Shown here: positions 17,367-26,402 of the stretch, one piece after another | Position numbering within the stretch: the first letter of the stretch is position 1 | How the letters are laid out: each line of letters begins with the position of its first letter | Source: Gammaproteobacteria bacterium UBA3067 | GTDB lineage: Bacteria > Pseudomonadota > Gammaproteobacteria > Pseudomonadales > UBA3067 | Assembly (NCBI GenBank): GCA_002366835.1 | Contig: DFBZ01000161.1 | Coordinates: 1 to 64,000, forward strand | DNA: 64,000 nt | Reading direction: 5' to 3' | Made by a program: the position numbers and the translations under genes | The notes under the pieces: generated by a model | Database searches by the model: none | Told to the model about the DNA's origin: nothing | The model's input: only the letters and a program-made list of their open reading frames with translations

Positions 17367-18128
17367 TTACTCATCTGCTTCACTGATGCGGTTCTTCTCA
17401 GGAATATACGACTGCAGCATCTGCTCAATCACCTTTGGATTCTGCCCCCCTTGAATGCCGATGAGGGCATCAATAACAAGCGTTTTTATACGGCCTTCTT
17501 CAGCAGCGCGCATCTCTAGCTTGCCCGCCAGGGGGAGCGCAAACATATTTGCGATCATCGCGCCATAAAGAGTTGTGAGCAGTGCAACGGCCATTGCGGG
17601 GCCAATTGACTTTGGATCATCCATGGCTGAAAGCATTTGCACCAAACCGACCAATGTACCAATCATACCCATCGCCGGCGCCACATCACCAAACGCAGTA
17701 AAGATACTCGCACCCTGCTTGTGCCTTTCTTGCGCTTTGCCAACGTCTTTCATCATAATGTCACGCACAACATCTGGGTCATGCCCATCTACCAGCAAGG
17801 TAATGCCTTTTTTCAAAAAATCGTTGCTAACCTCTTTACCCTCTAAGGAAAGAAGCCCACCTTTTCTCGCCTCCCCAGCAAGCTCTATGATTTCTGCGAT
17901 AAGGGGTTCTGGCTCACTTGATTTAAACTTGAAGCCTTTCCCTGCGACAGCGACAGCTCCAAGAAACTGCTTGAGACTGAACTTCATCAATACAGCGAAA
18001 ATGGTTCCCACTACCACCACAAGAATAGAAGGCACATTAATAAAGATCAGCACACTACCGCCGAGTAGCATCGCTAATATAACGATGGCAAAAGCGCCAA
18101 TTAAACCAAGCAGTGTTGCTAAATCCAC
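17367..18128 (-). CDS. motA: flagellar stator protein MotA/PomA
   Basis: MotA/PomA supplies the four-helix part of the stator and contacts the rotor. The 253 residues include helix 1 (LLGLIGAFAIVILAMLLGGS), helix 2, a cytoplasmic loop, and the helix 3/4 block FGDVAPAMGMIGTLVGLVQML and GPAMAVALLTTLYGAMIAN. Length and sequence suit PomA-type stators. The start is GTG at 18128, with GGAG seven bases upstream. A small mobile-element-like repeat lies just upstream of the operon. Confidence 0.93.
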   Translation of the reverse strand: MDLATLLGLIGAFAIVILAMLLGGSVLIFINVPSILVVVVGTIFAVLMKFSLKQFLGAVAVAGKGFKFKSSEPEPLIAEIIELAGEARKGGLLSLEGKEVSNDFLKKGITLLVDGHDPDVVRDIMMKDVGKAQERHKQGASIFTAFGDVAPAMGMIGTLVGLVQMLSAMDDPKSIGPAMAVALLTTLYGAMIANMFALPLAGKLEMRAAEEGRIKTLVIDALIGIQGGQNPKVIEQMLQSYIPEKNRISEADE

Positions 18129-18224
18129 CTGTTCACTCCGTTGAATGTTCTTGAGGGGCTTTGTAAAAAAAATGTCTTCTATAAAAGTTTAGCCAGTATT
18201 TCCCGTCTGTCATGGAATAGTTAA

Positions 18225-18482
18225 GGAACCTCTGAAAAATTCGTGAACTCGTACCTTGCACCCAAAATACCCAGCTTTTTCGTCGCCTCATGGCGCCTAC
18301 TCTTGGTGTAAACCTCGGCAACTGCTCCATGCGTTGCTCTACCTCCTGCATCCATGCAGTCGTTCGCAATGGCCCGCTAGAGCCTGCCCCACGAAGTGCA
18401 TTGGGTATTACGTGCGATTTACGCCTCAAATCTGGATATTTTGAGTTTCAATCTACTTCGTCCAGAATTAATCAGAGGTTCC
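18225..18482. mobile_element. MITE-like element (258 bp) between motA and xseB
   Basis: The ends are inverted repeats: GGAACCTCTGAAAAATTC at the left and, on the opposite strand at the right, GGAACCTCTGATTAATTC (16 of 18 identical). TTAA flanks both sides (18221-18224 and 18483-18486), as expected of a target duplication. No transposase is present; an open frame across it on the minus strand resembles no protein I know. It lies in the 437-bp gap between the divergent motA and xseB genes, where it could alter either promoter. Confidence 0.75.
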
Positions 18483-18565
18483 TTAACAAAAGCGGTTGAC
18501 CGACTTCAGGCGCTTAGGTAGTGTTCTGCGCTTTACAGGAGTCTCTTGCTTGTTCAGGAAAAATA

Positions 18566-18802
18566 ATGGCCAGAAAAAAATTTAATTTTGAAAGCGCACT
18601 TGCCGAGTTAGAGCAAACGGTAGAACAACTTGAAGAGGGCGAGTTTGACCTTGAAGCCTCTCTTAAGGCCTTTGAGAAGGGCATCAAGCTCACACGAGAT
18701 TGCCAGAACGCATTACAACAGGCTGAGCAAAAAGTGAATATGCTAGTGCAAAAAAACGGAGAAGATACCTTGATACCGTTTGAGGAACATAATGACGACT
18801 GA
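18566..18802 (+). CDS. xseB: exodeoxyribonuclease VII small subunit
   Basis: XseB is the small subunit of exonuclease VII, which degrades single-stranded DNA. The 78-residue all-helical protein shows the family core FESALAELEQTVEQLEEGE and LEASLKAFEKGIKLTRDCQ. The ATG at 18566 has AGGA seven bases upstream. It overlaps ispA by 11 bases, the usual xseB-ispA-dxs arrangement in gammaproteobacteria. Confidence 0.95.
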   Translation: MARKKFNFESALAELEQTVEQLEEGEFDLEASLKAFEKGIKLTRDCQNALQQAEQKVNMLVQKNGEDTLIPFEEHNDD

Positions 18803-19679
18803 TTCCCTGGATGACTTTTTCCGCCAGTGCCGCCAACGCTGCGAAAACCAGCTTGACCAAATTCTGCCTGACAGCTCCTCTGCCCCTCTTCAGCAAGCCA
18901 TGCGCTATGCCACTCTCAATGGTGGAAAACGAATACGCCCGATGCTAAGTTACGCCACTGCCGAACTGCTTGGCTATCCCGCTGAACACGTTGACAACAT
19001 TGGCAATTCCATAGAACTGATCCACGCTTACTCACTGGTGCATGATGATCTTCCAGCGATGGACAATGATGCATTGCGTCGCGGAAAACCGACCTGCCAC
19101 ATCAAATACGGAGAGGCCCAAGCGATTCTCGCGGGGGATGCCCTACAAGCCTTAGCCTTTGAGTTAATCGTCAAGCAACACCCTTCTATCACTGCCACCA
19201 AGCAACTTGAAATCGCGCAAGGCCTTGGTCAGGCGAGCGGCTTAAATGGCATGGCCGCTGGACAAAGCCTTGATTTACTTAGCGAAGGCAAGGCTGTCAG
19301 CCTGGAAGAGCTGGAAACGATTCATCGTAAAAAAACCGGCGCCCTGCTTGAGGCAAGTATCACACTTCCAGCTATCGCCTGTAATGCTGACGAAAATACC
19401 CTGAAGCACCTCACCAGCTTCGCCCAAAATATAGGGTTGTGCTTCCAGGTTCGGGATGACGTTCTCGATATTATTGGCGATACAGAAACAATAGGGAAAA
19501 CCCAGGGTGCAGACATATATGCCAACAAGGCAACCTATCCCGCGCTACTGGGGCTAGAAGTAGCTCAAAACTATGCAGAAACTCTACACCAAAAAGCCAT
19601 TACCGCTTTGGAAAATATCGACCAGAAAACCAGCCGACTATGCCAAATCGCTGACTTTATTGTTTTTCGTCAGAGCTAG
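18792..19679 (+). CDS. ispA: farnesyl diphosphate synthase
   Basis: IspA condenses isopentenyl and dimethylallyl diphosphates to geranyl and then farnesyl diphosphate. The 295-residue protein has both aspartate-rich motifs, DDLPAMDND (first) and DDVLD (second), plus NGGKRIRPML. The start is ATG at 18792 with GAGG upstream, inside the xseB end. dxs, the first MEP-pathway enzyme, lies 385 bp downstream; the gap is unusually long for this operon. Confidence 0.95.
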   Translation: MTTDSLDDFFRQCRQRCENQLDQILPDSSSAPLQQAMRYATLNGGKRIRPMLSYATAELLGYPAEHVDNIGNSIELIHAYSLVHDDLPAMDNDALRRGKPTCHIKYGEAQAILAGDALQALAFELIVKQHPSITATKQLEIAQGLGQASGLNGMAAGQSLDLLSEGKAVSLEELETIHRKKTGALLEASITLPAIACNADENTLKHLTSFAQNIGLCFQVRDDVLDIIGDTETIGKTQGADIYANKATYPALLGLEVAQNYAETLHQKAITALENIDQKTSRLCQIADFIVFRQS

Positions 19680-19747
19680 CAGGCAACGAATGAGCCATTT
19701 TAAAAGCTTACACACTGCTGAATAATTTAATCGCACGAGACAAGCCT

Positions 19748-19766
19748 TCTACTTCGTCCAGAATTA
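19748..19766. repeat. fragment shared with the 18225 element
   Basis: Nineteen bases, TCTACTTCGTCCAGAATTA, are identical to 18452-18470, near the right end of the MITE-like element. The terminal bases differ here, so this looks like a broken relic of a related copy. Confidence 0.5.
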
Positions 19767-19823
19767 TCCAGGGCTGCCTTTGTTTATTTGTCGGATTAGA
19801 CTCTAACAGGCTGTTACACCTAG

Positions 19824-19967
19824 TCATTTGGCATGGTAATAAGTCGAACCCCAAAGGTCTGCGCCTTCCAGCTTAGACTCACGGAGATTGGCATTACTCA
19901 AATAAGCGCCACGTAGCGAAGACTTCCTTTTCCATTTTGATGCGCCCAAACACTCTTTGCCATAACC
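19824..19967 (-). pseudogene. remnant of a pentapeptide-repeat protein gene
   Basis: Read on the minus strand, this stretch encodes about 47 residues before a TGA, including SSLRGAYLSNANLRESKLEG and ADLWGSTYYHAK. That follows the A(D/N)LxG-type five-residue period of pentapeptide-repeat proteins. There is no start codon and an in-frame stop lies just upstream, so only the C-terminal end survives. It sits in the 385-bp ispA-dxs gap beside the repeat fragment, suggesting past insertion and decay. Confidence 0.5.
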
Positions 19968-20009
19968 CTAGCCAGCAATCTTCCCATACTAAGCGCCCAC
20001 ACATTACGG

Positions 20010-20015
20010 TATAAT
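20010..20015 (+). promoter_or_regulatory. possible -10 box for dxs
   Basis: A consensus TATAAT lies 49 bp before the dxs start, at the end of the long ispA-dxs gap. No strong -35 is visible. An independent dxs promoter would compensate for the separation from xseB-ispA. Confidence 0.4.
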
Positions 20016-20064
20016 GCTGCAGTTTTGTTTCCAAAAAGCACAATAACTTCAGCGCAATAACCCT

Positions 20065-21996
20065 ATGTTTTATAAGACACCTACCGAACGGCCCGAAACG
20101 CCGCTACTAGACTCCATCAATGAGCCCGCTGACCTGCGTAAGCTTTCTTCATCTACTTTGCAAACCCTTGCAACTGAGCTGCGTGAATACCTTATATTTT
20201 CCACCGCCCAAACCGGCGGCCACTTTGGCGCTGGGCTGGGCGTTATTGAACTGACCGTCGCGCTGCATTACGTGTTGAACACCCCTGAAGACCGGCTTAT
20301 TTGGGATGTTGGTCACCAGGCCTACCCGCATAAAATTTTAACGGGACGTCGCGAGCAAATGCTCACCATGCGCCAAGAACATGGTTTGTCTCCATTCCCA
20401 AAACGCGGCGAAAGCACCTTCGACTCCTTTGGCGTTGGCCATTCAAGCACCTCAATTTCAGCAGGACTTGGCATGGCCCTTGGTGCCGCCATGGCAGAGG
20501 AAAACCGAAAAGTGGTGGCCGTCATCGGTGATGGCGCCATGACAGCGGGCATGGCATTTGAAGCGATGAACCACGCCGCCCACGAGCAACCCAATATGTT
20601 GGTGGTGCTCAACGATAACAATATGTCGATTTCCCCCAACGTCGGCGGGCTTTCCAATTATTTTGCCCGCATCTGGTCAAGCAAACTTTACACATCCGTA
20701 CGGGAAGGCGGCAAAAAAGTGCTCTCCAACCTACCTGGCCCCGCGATGGAGTTGGCGCGTCGCACAGAAGAGCACATGAAAGGCATGGTCTCGCCCGCCA
20801 CACTATTTGAAGAATTGGGCTTCAACTATATTGGCCCCATCGACGGCCACGATATGGATCTTCTGGTAGAAACCCTGGAAAACATTACTGAGCTGCAAGG
20901 CCCCCAGCTTCTGCACATCATGACCAAAAAAGGTAAGGGCTTCGCCCCCGCCGAAGCCGAACCCATAAAGTACCATGCCATTGCAAAGAGCCCTTCAGGC
21001 CCAGATACCAGCAGCAAAAAAGCAGCCCCACCCAAATACCAGGATGTATTTGGTCAGTGGATCTGCGATATGGCTGAGCAAGATACCCGGCTTATAGGCA
21101 TCACCCCAGCCATGCGTGAAGGCTCCGGCCTGGTGGAATTTTCTCAACGCTTCCCCGGTCGCTATCATGACGTAGCCATCGCAGAGCAACATGCCGTAAC
21201 GTTTGCAGCGGGGCTCGCCTGCGAAAAAATGAAACCCGTTGTGGCCATTTACTCCACCTTTTTACAACGCGCTTACGATCAACTTATTCACGATGTTGCC
21301 ATTCAAAACCTTGATGTATTGTTTGCCATAGACCGCGCAGGATTAGTAGGCGAAGATGGCGCCACCCACGCAGGCTCCCTTGATATTTCCTTTCTGCGTT
21401 GCGTTCCCAACATGATCATTGCGACGCCTTCCGACGAGAACGAGTGCCGACTATTATTGAGCACCGCTTACCAACATACCGGCCCTGCCGCCGTGCGCTA
21501 CCCGCGCGGACAAGCAGTCGGCATAGCAATTTCACCGAGCTTAGGCACTGTAGAGATAGGAAAAGGACTAATCAAACAACAGGGTAGAGATATCGCCATC
21601 TTGACCTTCGGGACGATGATGACGGCCTGCCTTGCCGCCGCCAAAAAACTCGGCGCCACCGTGGTGGATATGCGTTTTGTAAAACCCCTCGATGAAAGCT
21701 TGATCCGCGACTTAGCCCAACAACATACGCTACTGGTTAGCGTAGAAGAGAATGCCATTGCGGGTGGCGCAGGCTCAGCGGTCAGCGAATTTCTCTCCAA
21801 GGAAGGCATTCTCAAGCCTATTCTGCACTTAGGCTTACCCGACCGATTCTTGGAGCATGGCGCACACCAAGATCAACTCACACATTGCGGATTAGACGAA
21901 AAGGGGATTTATACAGTAATAGATAAGCGCTGGAATCAACTCCAAGATGCTCGTTCGAATGAAGCAGTCGCGCCTCAAAAACAGAGCATCCTCTAA
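20065..21996 (+). CDS. dxs: 1-deoxy-D-xylulose-5-phosphate synthase
   Basis: Dxs is the thiamine-diphosphate enzyme that makes DXP from pyruvate and glyceraldehyde-3-P, the entry step of the MEP isoprenoid route. The 643-residue protein shows GHQAYPHKILTGRR, the ThDP motif GDGAMTAGMAFEAMN, the transketolase-type glutamate in AEQHAVTFAAGLA, and YPRGQ in the C-terminal domain. It follows xseB-ispA after a 385-bp gap. Its product feeds both ispA and ThDP synthesis. Confidence 0.97.
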   Translation: MFYKTPTERPETPLLDSINEPADLRKLSSSTLQTLATELREYLIFSTAQTGGHFGAGLGVIELTVALHYVLNTPEDRLIWDVGHQAYPHKILTGRREQMLTMRQEHGLSPFPKRGESTFDSFGVGHSSTSISAGLGMALGAAMAEENRKVVAVIGDGAMTAGMAFEAMNHAAHEQPNMLVVLNDNNMSISPNVGGLSNYFARIWSSKLYTSVREGGKKVLSNLPGPAMELARRTEEHMKGMVSPATLFEELGFNYIGPIDGHDMDLLVETLENITELQGPQLLHIMTKKGKGFAPAEAEPIKYHAIAKSPSGPDTSSKKAAPPKYQDVFGQWICDMAEQDTRLIGITPAMREGSGLVEFSQRFPGRYHDVAIAEQHAVTFAAGLACEKMKPVVAIYSTFLQRAYDQLIHDVAIQNLDVLFAIDRAGLVGEDGATHAGSLDISFLRCVPNMIIATPSDENECRLLLSTAYQHTGPAAVRYPRGQAVGIAISPSLGTVEIGKGLIKQQGRDIAILTFGTMMTACLAAAKKLGATVVDMRFVKPLDESLIRDLAQQHTLLVSVEENAIAGGAGSAVSEFLSKEGILKPILHLGLPDRFLEHGAHQDQLTHCGLDEKGIYTVIDKRWNQLQDARSNEAVAPQKQSIL

Positions 21997-22003
21997 TAAA
22001 CAC

Positions 22004-23095
22004 TTATTCCCCGTAAGACATAGAAAGCCACACCGACTTCAGCTCAGATTTATCGAGCTGGTCCGCCGCTATAGAAAACCTTAACTTACGATAGCGCCAG
22101 TCGACTTCAATAAGGTTTTGCATCGGCCAGTAACTGCTGCTTACTGCGCCCTGCCCCACTGAAAGCGTCGCACCCAAAGCAAACAAGCTGCGGCCATATT
22201 GGTGACGATATTGCAGCAAAGCTCCGTAAGGCCCAGTAAAGTTATGACTAAACCGAGCATGCCAGCGAGGCGCCAATCTTTGCACATACTGGCTATCGAT
22301 TCCCTCAAAGCCAGTCAGCGCTGGGTTAATAGAAACATAACCATTTTCATCGTATTCTTTTCGGTCTGAAGTGGCCCGTCCTTCCGTGTAGGGTGACTCG
22401 CTCCAGTAGATATTGGCAAAAAGATCCCTCACCTGAATATCAATGATAGTGGCTTCACTAAGCTGATAGTTAAATTCCGCATCAACCGCAAAACCCTGCC
22501 CACTGGGCTCGTCAACAATGCGATCAAACAAACTATCCTCGGTGTAGTGGTAATCAATGAGCAACTCAAACTCGTAGTCGGATTCATTAACAACATTCGC
22601 AGCGCCGCCCATAGAACCATCCAGAATGTAAGTGGCCCTTAGATAACTTAGGCCAAAACTGTAATGGGCGGATTTCCCCCAGGCATCAGCAAACATCAAC
22701 CTGAGACCTGAAGCCTTCAGCCCGTTAGCATCAAGCGCAGTGCTATAAGCCCTGCCAAGGGGCAGTGGTTTTTTATTTGCGCTTCGCCAGTATAGCTCTG
22801 CGGTATCTTTCGAAAAACGCAAATCGAAGTCGGAGCGTTTTACAAAACCCACCCCCCAGTGCTGATATTTGACGCCTATTTCAAGCCAGCTCCACGCCCA
22901 CTGCTGCTCGCCGGAGGTAAAGTCATCACCCTCCCAGTCATCCAATGCGTCACTAATGGATACAGTGTCACTATGGGCTTGGGAATCCACAATAAAATAT
23001 GGCTGCAGTGACGCAGCATAAGACTGCGGAAAAAGTAGCTGGAATAAAAAAAAGGGCGGCAGAAGCCACCCCTTTAAGGTCGATTTAAGAAACAT
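22004..23095 (-). CDS. predicted outer-membrane beta-barrel protein, unknown function
   Basis: I do not recognise the family. The 363-residue protein has a signal peptide (residues 1-27, ending QSYA). The rest is rich in alternating amphipathic strands with aromatic girdles (WSWLEIGVKYQHWGVGFVKR, RWHARFSHNFTGPYGALLQY, VDWRYRKLRFSIAADQL), which suggests a barrel of about 14-16 strands. The extreme C-terminus (LSMSYGE) lacks a final aromatic residue, though Y361 is close. It starts 5 bp after a large lipoprotein gene, so the two are likely partners at the outer membrane. Confidence 0.65.
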   Translation of the reverse strand: MFLKSTLKGWLLPPFFLFQLLFPQSYAASLQPYFIVDSQAHSDTVSISDALDDWEGDDFTSGEQQWAWSWLEIGVKYQHWGVGFVKRSDFDLRFSKDTAELYWRSANKKPLPLGRAYSTALDANGLKASGLRLMFADAWGKSAHYSFGLSYLRATYILDGSMGGAANVVNESDYEFELLIDYHYTEDSLFDRIVDEPSGQGFAVDAEFNYQLSEATIIDIQVRDLFANIYWSESPYTEGRATSDRKEYDENGYVSINPALTGFEGIDSQYVQRLAPRWHARFSHNFTGPYGALLQYRHQYGRSLFALGATLSVGQGAVSSSYWPMQNLIEVDWRYRKLRFSIAADQLDKSELKSVWLSMSYGE

Positions 23096-23100
23096 TACGA

Positions 23101-25674
23101 TTAGAACATGCTCTCGAATGAACCGTCGTTATAACGAATCAAGGTTAAACCATTATCGGTTTCTGAAACCTCACCCACCTGAACACCATTAACAGAAGCG
23201 ATGCCACTCATAACATAAGCACCGTCGCTTTCTGCTTCCGTTAGATTAAGAAGCAACTTGGCGCCATCAGGGGTAGTCAGCGTTAGCGTACCATTGACCT
23301 CTTCGGCTTCGGTATCCGTGACCGCCGTTTCCAGCTTGAAGCTCTGACCACTCTGCGTGACCGTCACCGCAACGGCTCCGCCATTTAAGTCTGTGCGGCT
23401 GGCGGATGCCACTACGGTGGCTTCAGCCAGACCAGGCGCATTGGCTGTGGTAGTGAGTGTTAATGTGCCTTCTACGAAATTGCTGGCATTTTCGTAAGGG
23501 GGGAAAAATGAGTCTACCAACACCTGCATTTGTCCTACTGCAGGGGTAGCGATGTCACTAGGAGTATAAATGGCAAACTCAACATTCAGACCTATGGGCG
23601 TAACGCCCAACTTGGTACTTAGCTCAGCCTCAATAGAATCTTCAAGACTACTGCTCATGCCTGAGAGCGGAACGGTTTCGTAATCGCCGTTATTGGGCCG
23701 CACCTCAAGCCAATAACCACTATGAGAACTAAACCTTAGCTGCCAAGAAAATGCCGTACTACTCGCAAACGTTTCAATACTAGTTATAGCAGCCGTCACT
23801 ATGTCGATATCTGCAGTCGACATTCCTGTGACTGGCGTAGAATTGAGATAAGAACGCAGTTTTTCGTCATGATCAATCAACGCATAGGTATCAAAGCTGG
23901 TGGCGTTATCGATCATCAAAGTCGCAGCGGCCGAAAACGTTCCCTTCGCGCTGATAAAATAACCATCTAAGGCAATTTTTTGCAGGCTCAGCGGGTTTTC
24001 ACCGAGAGTATTACTGAAGTTAACCAGTTTTAACTCGACCTCACCGTTAAAGGTAGCACCATTCGCCTCGATGCTCATATCGCCCATAAAAGAGGCCGCG
24101 CTTAATGCGCTTTCCAGAGCGTCATCCTGTTCATCCGAAGAAGTATACGTATTAATAGAATCCTGAGCCGATGAAAAATCCACCGCGAAGGCCACCGAGT
24201 TAAGCGTGATTGAGGTCGCTGGAGTTTGATCGACCGCATCGGTAGCTGCAGTGCCACTCACGGTTAGCTCGGCGCCATCAATGGAAGTAATTGCCATCAG
24301 CAGGTTCTTATCCGTTACACCGAACTCAAGCTGCTCTTTAGTAATATTAGAGGCGATTTTAAAGTCAGTAAGGGTCACTGTTCTGCTAGCAGTACCCCCT
24401 TCCACTGCGCCTGTAAGCTCGCCGCTTATGGAAATAGCGACACCTTCGGCGGAGGAAGAGACTGTTGCTGTGACGGAACCCAATGAATTAGGTTCAGTTG
24501 CATCGTCAAATATCTCCACATAATAGCCACCAGGCGTAGGGCTATTTAGCTCTGTCATCAGGTTAGGAATTGCCTTATCCAAGTTAACAAAAACCTGGTC
24601 AATCACATCCGTAAGCAATTGACTCATTGCTGCCGTATCTTCACTGAGTACGTCTTCAGCAGTCTGCGCATCAAGACCCAGCGCATCCATCGGCTCATCG
24701 AAACTTGTTCCTATTTGCTCCACAAAAGTGCGTGCATTGGTGAGCATGGCCTTCGCTTGAGCCACTTCAGTTAATGCGGTATTAGATGCTGGTTCAGGAT
24801 TATAGACACCATCACTGGTTGCTGACTCAATTACCGCCACAACGGCTTCAACGGCATTGATTTCATCTTCCAATACTTCCTGCAGATCGTCTCTGCCCAC
24901 AGCGGCTTCGGCTGCGTCACTAACCGCCGTTGTTATCTCAGTAATGGTGATGCCATCTGTGCTACTGAATTGACCATCTTCAAAAGAAGATGCCAACTCA
25001 TCTAAGTTTGTTTGCATATTGCCGTCAACAAGTACCTCTGCAAGCCCAGCGTTAAAAAGAGCCAGCTGCTTGGCTTCGGCTGAAGCTCCAACGAGACTGC
25101 TTGCATCCGTAATATCTACAACTTCATTCTCCATGATGTTAACGCCGACAATCTGATTGACTTCGCTCACTGCGCTCGCAATCGTATCAGCACTGACCGT
25201 TCCTGAGGACAAGGCTCTTGCCGCTGCCATATGGGTTAGTGGTGTAATTTGTACTTTAACCGTATCAGCTTCCGGCTTAACCACTGCATCAAGAGAAAAG
25301 TTTGAATCCAGGCTGACGCTATCACCGAATTCGCTCCCTCCACAGCCATCAAATGCGTCACACTTCATGGTGGTGTTACTATCGGCGCTAATACGCAGAC
25401 GCACTACGCCACCGGTATAGTTATCTCCCAGCTTTAATTCGTAATGCCCGCTTTCATCCGTTTTTGTCGTGCCAACTGTCGCCACATCACTGCCGCTTGC
25501 ATCCAGCTCAACTGCGGTAACAATACCGGATTGAATAATGCCTTTTGCAGCAGTGCCTGAAAGCGTAGATTTGGTGACATCAGAAGGGGGGGCGCTATTA
25601 TGCTTGCTGTCACTACAGCCAGCGCTAAGTGTAACCGCAGCCGTCACAGCCAAAGGGAGTAATGCTTTTTTCAT
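23101..25674 (-). CDS. large lipoprotein of unknown function, partner of the adjacent barrel
   Basis: The 857-residue product has a clear lipoprotein signal (lipobox LSAGC, cysteine at residue 20). Residues about 38-130 look like a carboxypeptidase-regulatory or Ig-like beta sandwich (GTAAKGIIQSGIVTAVEL, SGHYELKLGD). A helical domain follows at about 140-370. The rest is repetitive beta-strand sequence with two similar segments (GTLTLTTTANAPGLAEATV and GTLTLTTPDGAKLLLNLTE). The composition is Ala/Ser/Thr/Val-rich and acidic, as in secreted proteins. Function is unknown; surface or periplasmic scaffold is a guess. Confidence 0.65.
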   Translation of the reverse strand: MKKALLPLAVTAAVTLSAGCSDSKHNSAPPSDVTKSTLSGTAAKGIIQSGIVTAVELDASGSDVATVGTTKTDESGHYELKLGDNYTGGVVRLRISADSNTTMKCDAFDGCGGSEFGDSVSLDSNFSLDAVVKPEADTVKVQITPLTHMAAARALSSGTVSADTIASAVSEVNQIVGVNIMENEVVDITDASSLVGASAEAKQLALFNAGLAEVLVDGNMQTNLDELASSFEDGQFSSTDGITITEITTAVSDAAEAAVGRDDLQEVLEDEINAVEAVVAVIESATSDGVYNPEPASNTALTEVAQAKAMLTNARTFVEQIGTSFDEPMDALGLDAQTAEDVLSEDTAAMSQLLTDVIDQVFVNLDKAIPNLMTELNSPTPGGYYVEIFDDATEPNSLGSVTATVSSSAEGVAISISGELTGAVEGGTASRTVTLTDFKIASNITKEQLEFGVTDKNLLMAITSIDGAELTVSGTAATDAVDQTPATSITLNSVAFAVDFSSAQDSINTYTSSDEQDDALESALSAASFMGDMSIEANGATFNGEVELKLVNFSNTLGENPLSLQKIALDGYFISAKGTFSAAATLMIDNATSFDTYALIDHDEKLRSYLNSTPVTGMSTADIDIVTAAITSIETFASSTAFSWQLRFSSHSGYWLEVRPNNGDYETVPLSGMSSSLEDSIEAELSTKLGVTPIGLNVEFAIYTPSDIATPAVGQMQVLVDSFFPPYENASNFVEGTLTLTTTANAPGLAEATVVASASRTDLNGGAVAVTVTQSGQSFKLETAVTDTEAEEVNGTLTLTTPDGAKLLLNLTEAESDGAYVMSGIASVNGVQVGEVSETDNGLTLIRYNDGSFESMF

Positions 25675-26402
25675 CTATAAATTCCTTGTTTCGAATTGCA
25701 GAGATACAGAGAAGGTTTCAGTGGTGGCAATGGAAGTTATGCACCGCTTCCCGCCAAAACACAGAGAGCTCATAACCTCACAAAATTAGTGTAGAACCCG
25801 AATGGAGCCTTCGCATCACTAAGGTAAAAGACAGGGAATTTTATTTTGTAACCTTACCTGGACGGCGTTACACAAGACATCAGAGCAAAGCGCTTTTTAA
25901 CTTTCCAATGCTTTGTTCCTATACACTTTTAGTGCTCTTTGGCTTTAACTTAGAGGGGGGGGCACACGATTATATTATTCTTATCGGATGTCCTTAATCT
26001 AGCGCCCTACTTTAGAAATCCAGTCATAGATTCCACGCACCCCTGCGTGAGAAATATTTTGTAGATATAACAAACTCAACATATAGGGCATGATGGATAA
26101 CGAGTCTCTAAACTTTTCTTAGTAGGCTGCTGGCGCACATGCTACAAGAACAGCCCTAAAGACAGCCGCCGCAGACTGATAGCTGGCGTTAACCGCGATG
26201 AAAACTTCACTTTCAGCTATGACAGTTATTGTAGAGGGGAGGCAGACACTTTTTCCTATTTGAGCAACGGGGAAGTTTGCTCGATGCAATAAACGCCGAC
26301 TAAAAGTGGTCAGTCAGTTTTAACTGGGAAACGTTACATTCCGCGAAGAAAAACAGCCCTTAAACAGCAACATTAAACAGTGAGAACACTAAAAAACGGG
26401 AA
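25675..26402. other. 728-bp gap between the lipoprotein gene and ribA
   Basis: I see no intact gene here. Bases 26101-26292 are open on the plus strand for 63 codons with no ATG, GTG or TTG near the beginning; the end reads NFTFSYDSYCRGEADTFSYL and SNGEVCSMQ, with several cysteines, and could be the tail of a lost gene. The 5' part (25675-26000) should hold the promoter of the lipoprotein/barrel operon. No hairpin with a T-run is evident for ribA. Confidence 0.4.

Noticed and set aside
18133..18429. Minus-strand frame of 98 codons after motA start, rich in arginine
   Set aside because: It spans the MITE-like element and has no ribosome site; it would overlap the motA promoter and resembles no protein I know.
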